Shown: positions 28,599 to 37,754 of the stretch, one piece after another | Layout: each line of letters opens with the position of its first letter | Numbering within the stretch: the first letter of the stretch is position 1 | Assembly: GCA_015222495.1 (NCBI GenBank) | Contig: JADFVK010000154.1 | Span: 1-45,017 of the forward strand | Reading direction: 5' to 3' | Source: Pseudomonadota bacterium | Lineage (GTDB): Bacteria; Pseudomonadota; Gammaproteobacteria; GRL18 | Length of the DNA: 45,017 nt | The notes under the pieces: model-generated | Database searches by the model: none | The model's input: only the letters and a program-made list of their open reading frames with translations | Told to the model about the DNA's origin: nothing | Position numbers and translations under genes: made by a program

Positions 28599-30248
28599 TT
28601 AACCTTTTTTGCCTTTAAGTAATGACTCCGGATGTTTCTCTAGATAATCCGTGAGAGACTTCATAGAACGAGCCGCCCTTGAAAACTCACGTAATGTGGT
28701 TTGTAAATCCTGCTGCAGTGCGGAATCATTTTTTAGAACATCCGTCATAGACTGTAGTGCTGCTTCAGCTTTCACTAATGTCTTTGCTAATTCAGGCGCA
28801 AGATTATGATTCAAACTACTGCTGAGATTTTTAATTTCTAACATCATAGAATTTAATTGTGTCAAAGCCTCTGATACCTGAGGTTCCAGATTATGGTTAA
28901 GCTTATAACTAAACTCATTAATCTGAGTCATCATGACATCAGCTTTTTTCAAAATACTCCCTAAATTATTTTTGATTGCACCCATTGCACCATATACAGA
29001 TGGGACTTCAGGGTATTCAGCATTCCAGTCAATCATATAGGGTTCTGCATCAGGAAAAAAGTCCAGTGAAACAAATAATTGTCCCGTAAGCAGATTGCCT
29101 GTTTCCAGTTGTGCTCTCAAACCTTCCTTGATTAAAAGCTCAGTACGCTTTTTACGATTTAAAATATCATTTTTTAGTTTAAGATTTCCCTTAAATTGTA
29201 TCTTGGAATTATCAATAACAACAGTCACTGGTATATCCATTCTTTTATTATCCAGATCAAATTTTAATTTAATATCAGTGACTTCCCCCATTTGAATTCC
29301 TCTAAATTCAACAGGAGCACCAATGGTTAAGCCACGTACCGATTCAGAAAAATGAATCACAAATTTCTTCCCCTCTGAATAATCCACTTTTAAGGAATCT
29401 GAACGACTGCTATATAATTTAAAGCTGGCATTGTTTTCTGCCTGAATCACATCATCGCCAAAAGAAGTTGAATCGAATGAAATACCACCAATTATAATTG
29501 AAATTATTGAGTCAGTATCAATAACAATCCCTGAAGAATCCATGGAAACATCAACACCACTGGAATCCCAAAATTTTGTACTACTATTAACCCATTGATC
29601 AAAGGGTTCTTTAACAAAAATATCGACTGTCACCGACTGACCACCATCATCCATTGAGACTTTTTCAACTCGGCCCACATTAAATTTTCTATAATAGATA
29701 GGTACATCTCTACCTATAGAACCCAGGTTTTTTGTATGCAGGCTAAAGCGCTTACCCTTCATGTCACGTGTTATAACCGGTGGTACTTCAAGTCCAATAT
29801 ATTCATGAGTACTTTTTCCTTCGCTGCTGGGATCAACATTAATAAATGCACCGGATAATAAAGTCCCAAGACCTGATACACCACTGGCATCAATACGTGC
29901 CGTCACCACCCAAAAGCTGGTTTTATTTGTTAATATTGGCTTTGCATTATTAATCATCTCTGCAATGACTGTAATATCTTTGCTATCATGATTGACATGA
30001 ATTTCTTTCACTTCACCAATTTCAACATTTTTATATTTTATTTTGGTTTTACCTGCTTCCAGACCTTCAGCAGTCTTAAAAGTAATACTAATTTCAGGTC
30101 CTTTTTCAGACCAGGCTTTAAAGGCAAGCCATGAGCCAATAAGAATGGCGATAATGGGCACCAGCCAGACAATAGAAAACTTCGATCGAGGCTTAATTTT
30201 ACTCTCCGGTAAGTTATCAAGTTCTGCAGCATTTAACGACTCACTCAT
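28599..30248 (-). CDS. pqiB: PqiB MCE/MlaD-domain protein
   Basis: Three MCE repeats (KTAEGLEAGKTKIKYKNVEIGEV; SIGRDVPIYYRKFNVGRV; GLTIGAPVEFRGIQMGEV). Confidence 0.92.
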   Translation of the reverse strand: MSESLNAAELDNLPESKIKPRSKFSIVWLVPIIAILIGSWLAFKAWSEKGPEISITFKTAEGLEAGKTKIKYKNVEIGEVKEIHVNHDSKDITVIAEMINNAKPILTNKTSFWVVTARIDASGVSGLGTLLSGAFINVDPSSEGKSTHEYIGLEVPPVITRDMKGKRFSLHTKNLGSIGRDVPIYYRKFNVGRVEKVSMDDGGQSVTVDIFVKEPFDQWVNSSTKFWDSSGVDVSMDSSGIVIDTDSIISIIIGGISFDSTSFGDDVIQAENNASFKLYSSRSDSLKVDYSEGKKFVIHFSESVRGLTIGAPVEFRGIQMGEVTDIKLKFDLDNKRMDIPVTVVIDNSKIQFKGNLKLKNDILNRKKRTELLIKEGLRAQLETGNLLTGQLFVSLDFFPDAEPYMIDWNAEYPEVPSVYGAMGAIKNNLGSILKKADVMMTQINEFSYKLNHNLEPQVSEALTQLNSMMLEIKNLSSSLNHNLAPELAKTLVKAEAALQSMTDVLKNDSALQQDLQTTLREFSRAARSMKSLTDYLEKHPESLLKGKKG

Positions 30249-31494
30249 TTTTTTTCTCCAAATTATCCCAAATTAATCGGGGATCAAACGACATCGCCGC
30301 TAAGATTGTTAATACCACTACAGCACCAAAAGCAATGGCACCACCACCCACCTCTATTACCGCTAAACCCTGAATTTGAATTAATGCCGCCATAGATGCG
30401 GTGACAAAGATATCCACCATTGACCAGCGCCCGATTAATTCTGTCAAACGGTACAGACGTGTACGATCTTTCATATTCCACTGTGATTTAAAGTACGTAG
30501 TAATTAACAGCAGTGTTAAAATAATCAGCTTAATACTCGGCACCACCATACTGGCCACAAAAACAATAATAGCCAGGGACATATCACCGCTTGTGCCCAG
30601 GTAAATAATACCCCCCATAATCGTCTCACCTTCAGAGTGTCCCAAACTCGAGACCACCATTACCGGCAAGAGATTAGCAGGAATATACAAAACGACAGCA
30701 GCAATAAGATAGGCCGTACAACGAGCCATGCTATCCGGTTTTCTTTTATGTAATGGAGAATCACAACGAGGACAACGTCCCTCATGATGTTCTGGAATCT
30801 TACACAGTAAATGACAATTATGACAATTAGTGATATTTTCCGGACGTTCAGAGTCTTTGAGTCGAGGATCCTGTTTTATAGTGCTGATTTTACTCCAGAT
30901 TATCTCCGAGTTTATATTGCTTAAAATATCGGCTATAAAAAAAATTAAAGCCAGAAAAGCAAATAAAGCAACACTGGGAATCAGAGTACCCATAGCTGAT
31001 AACTTAACCAGTGAAACGATCAGCCCCAGCATAAGCACTTCCAGCATACTCCATTGTGTAATCAAGCGCACAACACGGTAGACTTGCGCAGCAAAAGGTG
31101 GGATGACATTGGAATTGAGCGGTAATAAGATATAGAGTAAACCTGTTAGTTGAATTAAAGGTGCGCCAAGAGCCGTTAAGAAGACTAAGCCCCCTAAAAA
31201 ATAATCACTACGGGTTAATAGATAATGTATGATGCCATATAAGCTGGTTTCCACCTCATGACCTGCCACCTGCAGATCAATAACCGGAAAACTATTGGCA
31301 ATAATAAATATAACCAGTGCAGTGATAACCAATGCCAGTAAATGTTCAATATTATCAGCAGGTTTGATTCTTTCAATTTTGCGTAGTGTTGCATCACAAC
31401 GACTACAGGTTACAGTACCATCTTCAGGCAAGTGACTTATTTTTTGTAACAAGCCACAATCATGACAAGTTATAACAGCAGGTCTTTGACTCAT
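30241..31494 (-). CDS. pqiA: PqiA integral membrane protein
   Basis: Two cysteine-rich/TM modules; overlaps pqiB by 8 nt. Confidence 0.9.
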   Translation of the reverse strand: MSQRPAVITCHDCGLLQKISHLPEDGTVTCSRCDATLRKIERIKPADNIEHLLALVITALVIFIIANSFPVIDLQVAGHEVETSLYGIIHYLLTRSDYFLGGLVFLTALGAPLIQLTGLLYILLPLNSNVIPPFAAQVYRVVRLITQWSMLEVLMLGLIVSLVKLSAMGTLIPSVALFAFLALIFFIADILSNINSEIIWSKISTIKQDPRLKDSERPENITNCHNCHLLCKIPEHHEGRCPRCDSPLHKRKPDSMARCTAYLIAAVVLYIPANLLPVMVVSSLGHSEGETIMGGIIYLGTSGDMSLAIIVFVASMVVPSIKLIILTLLLITTYFKSQWNMKDRTRLYRLTELIGRWSMVDIFVTASMAALIQIQGLAVIEVGGGAIAFGAVVVLTILAAMSFDPRLIWDNLEKKNE

Positions 31495-31561
31495 AAAATA
31501 TTTTAAATATCACTCAATTAATCTTGTTGGACGTTACTGCTCAAAAATTCATACAATACCT

Positions 31562-31589
31562 TAACTCCCTCCCCGGGAGAGAGGGAGTC
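31562..31589. repeat. Intergenic hairpin
   Basis: ACTCCCTC...GAGGGAGT between ppk2 and pqiA. Confidence 0.5.
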
Positions 31590-31690
31590 ATACATGAATG
31601 TCGATGATAGCACATAATACAATAGTGCTACCATATAAGAATTCCCCTTAAACAGGGGATAAATGGGGGATATAGACGATAGAGTTCTAT

Positions 31691-32554
31691 TTAATATTTA
31701 TTAACCCACTTATAAGGATAATCAGGCGCTTCATAACCATCACTATCCTGACGGGCAGGCATTTTTACTTTCTTCGTCTTAATAGACTTATAAGGTATTG
31801 TTGAAAGAATATGAGAAATACAATTCAAACGTGCACGTTTTTTATTGTCACCATCAATCACATGCCAGGGGGAAGTTTCAGTATCAGTCTCTGCAAACAT
31901 ACGGTCTTTAGTTTTTGAGTAATCATACCAGCGGCGATGTGACTCCAGATCCATAGGACTCAGTTTCCAGTGCTTACGTGGATCAGTGGTGCGATCTTCA
32001 AAGCGCTTAGTTTGAACATCCATGCTCACATCGAACCAGAGTTTAATCAGAATAATCCCATCTTTAATAACATAATCCTCAAACACTGGAATATTTTTTA
32101 AGAAGTTCTCATATTGTTCATTAGTACAAAACCCCATAACTGGCTCAACATTCGCACGATTGTACCAGCTGCGATCAAATAGGATAATTTCACCCGCGGC
32201 TGGAAAGTGAGGGATATAACGTTGCAGATAGAGTTGCGATGTTTGACGGTCACTGGGGGAAGGTGTAGCGATACCTCTAAAAACACGAGGACTGGTGCGT
32301 TCTAAAATACGCTTGATAGATCCACCTTTGCCTGCTGCATCACGGCCTTCAAAGACAACGATGACTCGTAAACCTTCCTGAACAACCCATTCTTGCAATT
32401 TACAAAGTTCAGCCTGAAGTTTATATAATTCTTTTTCATAGAATTTATTAGACATCTTATCCGAAGAGTTCTTAGAGTTCTTAGAGTTCTTAGAGTTCTT
32501 AGAGTTCTTAGAGTTCTTAGAGTTCTTAGAGTTCTTAGATTTTTTTTTACTCAT
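31691..32554 (-). CDS. ppk2: Polyphosphate kinase 2 (PPK2)
   Basis: FEGRDAAGKGGSIKRI; LFDRSWYNRANVEPVMGF; WKLSPMDLESHRRW. Confidence 0.93.
   Translation of the reverse strand: MSKKKSKNSKNSKNSKNSKNSKNSKNSKNSSDKMSNKFYEKELYKLQAELCKLQEWVVQEGLRVIVVFEGRDAAGKGGSIKRILERTSPRVFRGIATPSPSDRQTSQLYLQRYIPHFPAAGEIILFDRSWYNRANVEPVMGFCTNEQYENFLKNIPVFEDYVIKDGIILIKLWFDVSMDVQTKRFEDRTTDPRKHWKLSPMDLESHRRWYDYSKTKDRMFAETDTETSPWHVIDGDNKKRARLNCISHILSTIPYKSIKTKKVKMPARQDSDGYEAPDYPYKWVNKY
32466..32537. repeat. 9-bp microsatellite, 8 perfect copies
   Basis: GAGTTCTTA x8, encoding a KNS repeat at the PPK2 N-terminus. Confidence 0.97.
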
Positions 32555-32913
32555 TATTTTTTCCTGTATTGTAAAAAAGATTGATGTTCATTCATTGATA
32601 ACTCACTCTAGAAATAGAAGAGAATTAAAACGGTAAGCCCAAAAGAGCATACTTGTCTGTAGTCTAATTTGCGAATATACATCTAAATTAGTTAAAAATC
32701 TACTCTACAATAGTCTTTTTATATCAACTATAGTTTAGTTTATAAGACTTTATACCTAGAAGCTTTGCATTAAATGTTTGTTCTAAAAAAATATTGTATA
32801 TGAATTGAAGTGACCAAAGTAAGTACTTATAATCACCTGCATAATGAGTATAAATAGATGCTCCCTATAGTCTTCCACATCCCATACAATCTTGTATCAT
32901 TTTATTTAATGAG

Positions 32914-33101
32914 GTAAAAATAAAGTATATACTTACACTGCTAATACTAGTAACACTCTCCATTTCCGGAGCCAGTCTTGCTGAGTCGATTTCAACATTA
33001 GAGCAAATAAAAAATCTGAAACCATACGTATTGGGTATCGTGAAAATGAACCACCCATGTCATTTTTAGATAAAAACAAAAAATTGAGAATCTATTGGTA
33101 G
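32914..33101 (+). pseudogene. Truncated, frameshifted ABC amino-acid substrate-binding protein (SBP family 3)
   Basis: Frame 1 VKIKYILTLLILVTLSISGASLAESISTLEQIK, then after an A6 run frame shift KSETIRIGYRENEPPMSFLDKNKK, then stop. Confidence 0.75.
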
Positions 33102-33126
33102 TGAGGAGTTGATGAAAAGGGTAGTT

Positions 33127-33161
33127 GTGTTAGAGTACATAACAAGTTCCTACTCTAACAC
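33127..33161. repeat. Perfect 11-bp inverted repeat next to pilU stop
   Basis: GTGTTAGAGTA (33127-33137)/TACTCTAACAC (33151-33161). Confidence 0.8.
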
Positions 33162-33168
33162 AGGGGGG

Positions 33169-34320
33169 CTAAAAGCTCATGCCGTGGGGGTCATTATCAC
33201 CACGGGTATCGGTATAGCTCACACCATCTAAGGTAGATCCCATGGCTTCTGTAGCTTCTTCATCTCCTAACTTAATCATCAAGCGTAGATCGTTAGCCGA
33301 ATCTGCTGAGTGGATTGCATCTTCATAAGTAATGGCTTCTTCTCGATAGAGATCATATAAGGCCTGATCGAAGGTTTGCATACCTTCTTCACGAGACTTC
33401 TTAATAATTTCTTTAATTTTATGGGTTTCACCATTGAGGATCAGATCAGAAATGAGGGGTGAATTAATCATAATTTCAACGGCAGCTCTACGTCCTTTAC
33501 CATCTGGTGTTGGAATTAATTGCTGGGCTATAAAGGCTTTAACATTCATGGATAAATCCATCAACACTTGCTGTTTACGTTCTTCCGGGAAGAAGTTGAT
33601 AATTCTATCCATAGCCTGATTGGTATTGTTAGCATGTAATGTGGCCAGGCATAGATGCCCTGTTTCAGCAAAAACAATCGCATGATCCATCGTTTCTCTG
33701 GTTCGAATTTCACCAATTAGAATCACATCAGGAGCCTGACGCAAAGTATTTTTCAAAGCAATTTCAAATGAATCAGTATCAACACCGACTTCACGCTGGG
33801 TAACTAAACAAGAATTATGCTGATGGACAAATTCAATGGGATCTTCAATAGTAATAATGTGACCACTACCATGAGTATTTCGATAACCAATCATAGAGGC
33901 CAGTGAAGTTGATTTACCGGAACCTGTTGCTCCCACAAAAAGAATCAAACCCCGTTTAGTCATGGCCAGATCTTTAATTATCTCTGGCAACTTTAAATCC
34001 TGATAAGTTGGTATGGTCATTTCGATTCGGCGTATCACCATCCCTACCTGATTTCTCTGCATAAAGGCACTGACACGAAAACGTCCTACACCTGAGCGAC
34101 TGATAGCAAAATTAGCCTCATGTTCTGCTTCAAACTCAGCACGCTGCCGATCATTCATAATACCGGTAACAATCTGCTGGCATTGCGTGGAATTTAATGC
34201 ATTTTGTGTCACAGGTGCTATTTTTCCACTCACTTTCATTGCCGGAGGACTACCCACTGTAATAAATAAGTCGGAACCTTTTTTGTGCGCCATTAATTTT
34301 AAGAGTGAGTCAAAATCCAT
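33169..34320 (-). CDS. pilU: Type IV pilus retraction ATPase PilU
   Basis: Walker A FVGATGSGKSTSLASMIGYRN; APDVILIGEIR; downstream of pilT. Confidence 0.93.
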   Translation of the reverse strand: MDFDSLLKLMAHKKGSDLFITVGSPPAMKVSGKIAPVTQNALNSTQCQQIVTGIMNDRQRAEFEAEHEANFAISRSGVGRFRVSAFMQRNQVGMVIRRIEMTIPTYQDLKLPEIIKDLAMTKRGLILFVGATGSGKSTSLASMIGYRNTHGSGHIITIEDPIEFVHQHNSCLVTQREVGVDTDSFEIALKNTLRQAPDVILIGEIRTRETMDHAIVFAETGHLCLATLHANNTNQAMDRIINFFPEERKQQVLMDLSMNVKAFIAQQLIPTPDGKGRRAAVEIMINSPLISDLILNGETHKIKEIIKKSREEGMQTFDQALYDLYREEAITYEDAIHSADSANDLRLMIKLGDEEATEAMGSTLDGVSYTDTRGDNDPHGMSF

Positions 34321-34363
34321 AGTATTGTCCTTTATATAGTATAAGCTTTAGTCAATTTTAAAT

Positions 34364-35401
34364 TTATAGGAAATTATCTTTATTCATCGCAGCACCTTTC
34401 GCCTCAGATTTGGCAATTAAACCTTTTTGGAGTAGCTGTAATAAGTTTTGATCCAGAGTCTGCATACCAATACCCTGCCCCGTTTGTATGGCTGAATACA
34501 TTTGCGCAACTTTACCCTCACGAATCAGATTTCTAATCGCAGGCGTACCGATCATAATCTCATGGGCAGCGATACGACCACCACCATTTTTCTTCATGAG
34601 TGTTTGTGAAATAACAGCTCTTAATGATTCTGATAACATTGAACGAACCATATCCTTTTCAGCTGCGGGGAATACATCAATAATACGGTCAATGGTTTTA
34701 GCAGCTGAACTAGTATGTAGAGTGCCAAAAACCAAGTGACCGGTTTCTGCAGCGGTTAAAGCCAGGCGAATTGTTTCCAGGTCACGCAGTTCTCCCACAA
34801 GAATAATATCCGGGTCTTCACGAAGGGCTGAACGTAAAGCTTCATTAAATCCCAAAGTATCACGATGAACTTCTCGCTGATTCAACAGACATTTTTTACT
34901 TTCATGAACAAATTCTATGGGATCTTCTACCGTGAGGATATGTTCATAAATATTATCATTTAAATAATCTATCATAGCAGCCAGGGTCGTTGATTTACCT
35001 GAACCAGTTGGGCCTGTTACTAAAATAATACCGCGCTTATAATCACATAATTGTTTAAAAATCTCCGGAGCACCTAATTCTTCTAAAGTCAAAACTTTTG
35101 AGGGAATGGTACGAAATACCGCCGCTGCACCACGATTCTGATTAAAAGCATTGACCCTGAAACGAGCCAGACCAGGTACTTCAAATGAAAAATCTGTCTC
35201 CAGAAATTCTTCAAAATCCTTTCTCTGCTTATCATTCATAATATCATAAACCATATCATGAACATCTGAATGTTCCAAAGCAGGTACATTAACCCGCCTA
35301 ACATCACCATCTACACGTATCATCGGTGGCAAACCTGCAGACAAATGTAAGTCCGATGCACCATTTTTAGCACTAAACGCAAGTAATTCTGTAATATCCA
35401 T
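34364..35401 (-). CDS. pilT: Type IV pilus retraction ATPase PilT
   Basis: LVTGPTGSGKSTTLAAMIDYLN; DPDIILVGELRDLETIRLALTAAETGHLVFGTLHT. Confidence 0.95.
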   Translation of the reverse strand: MDITELLAFSAKNGASDLHLSAGLPPMIRVDGDVRRVNVPALEHSDVHDMVYDIMNDKQRKDFEEFLETDFSFEVPGLARFRVNAFNQNRGAAAVFRTIPSKVLTLEELGAPEIFKQLCDYKRGIILVTGPTGSGKSTTLAAMIDYLNDNIYEHILTVEDPIEFVHESKKCLLNQREVHRDTLGFNEALRSALREDPDIILVGELRDLETIRLALTAAETGHLVFGTLHTSSAAKTIDRIIDVFPAAEKDMVRSMLSESLRAVISQTLMKKNGGGRIAAHEIMIGTPAIRNLIREGKVAQMYSAIQTGQGIGMQTLDQNLLQLLQKGLIAKSEAKGAAMNKDNFL

Positions 35402-35458
35402 GATTCTTCACTATTGAGTTGATATAATTATGTTATTCGAACTCAAGTATAGATCATA

Positions 35459-36163
35459 ATGACCAAAATAATAAAGCAATTCGAGCATATTAAACAACGT
35501 ATTGTGCAAGCAATGCATTCCAGTGGTCGAACAGCACCGGAAACAGTCACTTTACTTGCCGTCAGCAAACGACACCCCTATGAAAAGATTCAGTCCCTAT
35601 ATGAACTGGGTCAACAACATTTTGGCGAAAGTTATCTTCAGGAAGCTTTGCAAAAAATTGAAAAGTTATCTCAACTGGAAATCATATGGCATTTTATCGG
35701 CCCGATACAATCTAATAAAACCAAAGACATTGCCCAACAATTTCACTGGGTGCATTCAGTTGATCGTTTAAAAATTGCACGTCGACTGAGTCAACAACGC
35801 CCTATTGAGCTTCCCCCTTTAAATATCTGCCTGCAAATTAATATCAGTAATGAAGTTCAAAAATCTGGTTTTTCTACAACAAATATTCATGATGCCATTA
35901 AAGAAATTATCAGTTTACCCAATATAAAAGTTCGTGGCTTAATGGCAATTCCTGCACCGGTAGCAGAAGGTAATGAACAATTCATAAAGCAATGTATCCC
36001 TTTTCAACAATTAAGGGAATTAATGTTACAGCTAAATAAAGATTATCAACTGGATATGGATACACTTTCAATGGGTATGTCTAATGATCTGGAAGCAGCC
36101 ATTGCTGAGGGTGCTACTATTATACGTATTGGTACAGCACTTTTTGGTAGCAGAGAAACTTAG
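35459..36163 (+). CDS. YggS-family PLP-binding protein
   Basis: LLAVSKRHPYEKIQSLYELGQQHFGESYLQEA; WHFIGPIQSNKT; LSMGMSNDLEAAIAEGATIIRIGTALFG. Confidence 0.95.
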   Translation: MTKIIKQFEHIKQRIVQAMHSSGRTAPETVTLLAVSKRHPYEKIQSLYELGQQHFGESYLQEALQKIEKLSQLEIIWHFIGPIQSNKTKDIAQQFHWVHSVDRLKIARRLSQQRPIELPPLNICLQINISNEVQKSGFSTTNIHDAIKEIISLPNIKVRGLMAIPAPVAEGNEQFIKQCIPFQQLRELMLQLNKDYQLDMDTLSMGMSNDLEAAIAEGATIIRIGTALFGSRET

Positions 36164-36214
36164 CTGGTGTATAATAACTGCCTTAGAGAAACTTTAAATG
36201 AGATTTTTACAACT

Positions 36215-37057
36215 ATGATTAATAAAAAAATTGGTTTTATTGGTTCAGGAAACATGGCTTATAGCTTAATCGGTGGATTGACCAGTACTGGAGTCGAAGG
36301 TCGGAACATTTGGGTCAGTGATCCCAGTACAGAAAAAACCACTGAATTAGCTGCTAATTTTTCTGTTAATATCAGTAAAAACAATATTGACTTAGTAAAA
36401 ACAGTGGATGTGGTTATTCTGGCAGTTAAACCACAACAATTAGCAATAGTATGTAGTGAAATTGCCACTGAAACAATAAATAATGGCCCCTTAATCATAT
36501 CAATCGCAGCAGGTGTTTTAAGCCATAATATTGAACTCTGGCTAAACCCGGATGAAAATGCTGATAATACTCCTGCATTAGTTCGCTGTATGCCTAACAC
36601 TCCAGCATTGGTACAAAGTGGTGCAACTGCTCTTTATGCTAATCAATGTGTTACTGAGCAACAAAAAACACTGGCCGAATCTATTTTACGATCTGCCGGT
36701 TTGACTCTGTGGCTAGACAATGAAAGTGATATGGATGCAGTGACTGCTTTATCCGGTAGTGGGCCTGCATATATTTTCTTAATACTTGAAGCACTTGAAA
36801 AAGCTGGAATAAAACTCGGCCTGGATCAGAAAACTGCTCATTTACTGGCCATTCAAACAGCCTTTGGTGCATCAAAAATGGCATTAGAAAGCACTGATTC
36901 TCCGGAAACTCTAAGAAATAAAGTCACTTCACCCGGTGGCACAACAGAAAAAGCCATTGGAATTTTACAGGATGGAGAACTGGAACAGTTAATTTTTAAA
37001 GCATTGGAAGGCGCCAAAGAACGTTCTATTGAATTGTCTCAGGTTTTAGGAAAATAA
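36215..37057 (+). CDS. proC: Pyrroline-5-carboxylate reductase
   Basis: IGFIGSGNMAYSLIGGL; RCMPNTPALVQSGATAL; ALSGSGPAYIFLILEALEKAG; VTSPGGTTEKAI. Confidence 0.95.
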   Translation: MINKKIGFIGSGNMAYSLIGGLTSTGVEGRNIWVSDPSTEKTTELAANFSVNISKNNIDLVKTVDVVILAVKPQQLAIVCSEIATETINNGPLIISIAAGVLSHNIELWLNPDENADNTPALVRCMPNTPALVQSGATALYANQCVTEQQKTLAESILRSAGLTLWLDNESDMDAVTALSGSGPAYIFLILEALEKAGIKLGLDQKTAHLLAIQTAFGASKMALESTDSPETLRNKVTSPGGTTEKAIGILQDGELEQLIFKALEGAKERSIELSQVLGK

Positions 37058-37063
37058 AAATTA

Positions 37064-37615
37064 ATGAATAATTTTATGGTCAATGCTGGCTCCTATTTAA
37101 TCAGTACGATTATAGGGCTTTATATTATTATCGTACTTTTGCGCTTTTTGCTACAACTGGTCAAAGCTGATTTTTATAATCCTCTGTCCCAGTTTATCAT
37201 CAAGGCAACCAGCCCGGTGTTAATTCCTATGCGTCGTTTTATCCCAGGTTTATTTGGACTGGATATTGCTTCACTCACACTGGCATACACTCTACAATGC
37301 ATTGAGAATTTCATACTCTTTACTCTGCAGGGCATTCCTCTCAACCCATTATTTATTCTCTGGCATAGTATTGGTTCACTACTCAGCTTATTTTTATATA
37401 TCTACTTTTTTGCCATTATGATACAAATCATTATCAGTTGGATCAGCCCTGGTAATTATAATCCTGCAATTGCCCTCATCCATAGAATTACTGAGCCTGT
37501 AATGCAACCTGCTAGAAAAATTTTACCCCCGTTTTCCGGATTTGATTTATCACCTTTATTAGTATTTGTCGTACTAAATATATTAATTATGTTCATTCCT
37601 GTCTTATTTGGTTAA
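37064..37615 (+). CDS. YggT-family membrane protein
   Basis: Two YGGT modules; conserved synteny yggS-proC-yggT. Confidence 0.9.
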   Translation: MNNFMVNAGSYLISTIIGLYIIIVLLRFLLQLVKADFYNPLSQFIIKATSPVLIPMRRFIPGLFGLDIASLTLAYTLQCIENFILFTLQGIPLNPLFILWHSIGSLLSLFLYIYFFAIMIQIIISWISPGNYNPAIALIHRITEPVMQPARKILPPFSGFDLSPLLVFVVLNILIMFIPVLFG

Positions 37616-37754
37616 ACAGTCAGGATAAATATGAAATCTATCACAACTTTTTAAAAAATTTATGCTAGAATTCGAGCTGATAAATTCAGCATATTGATGA
37701 TTTAACTTAGAAAGATTATAAAAAATAGCTCTTACACAAAAAAAGATAAAAAGT

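Noticed and set aside
32466-32537. CRISPR or regulatory repeat array
   Set aside because: Contiguous 9-bp coding microsatellite within the ppk2 ORF
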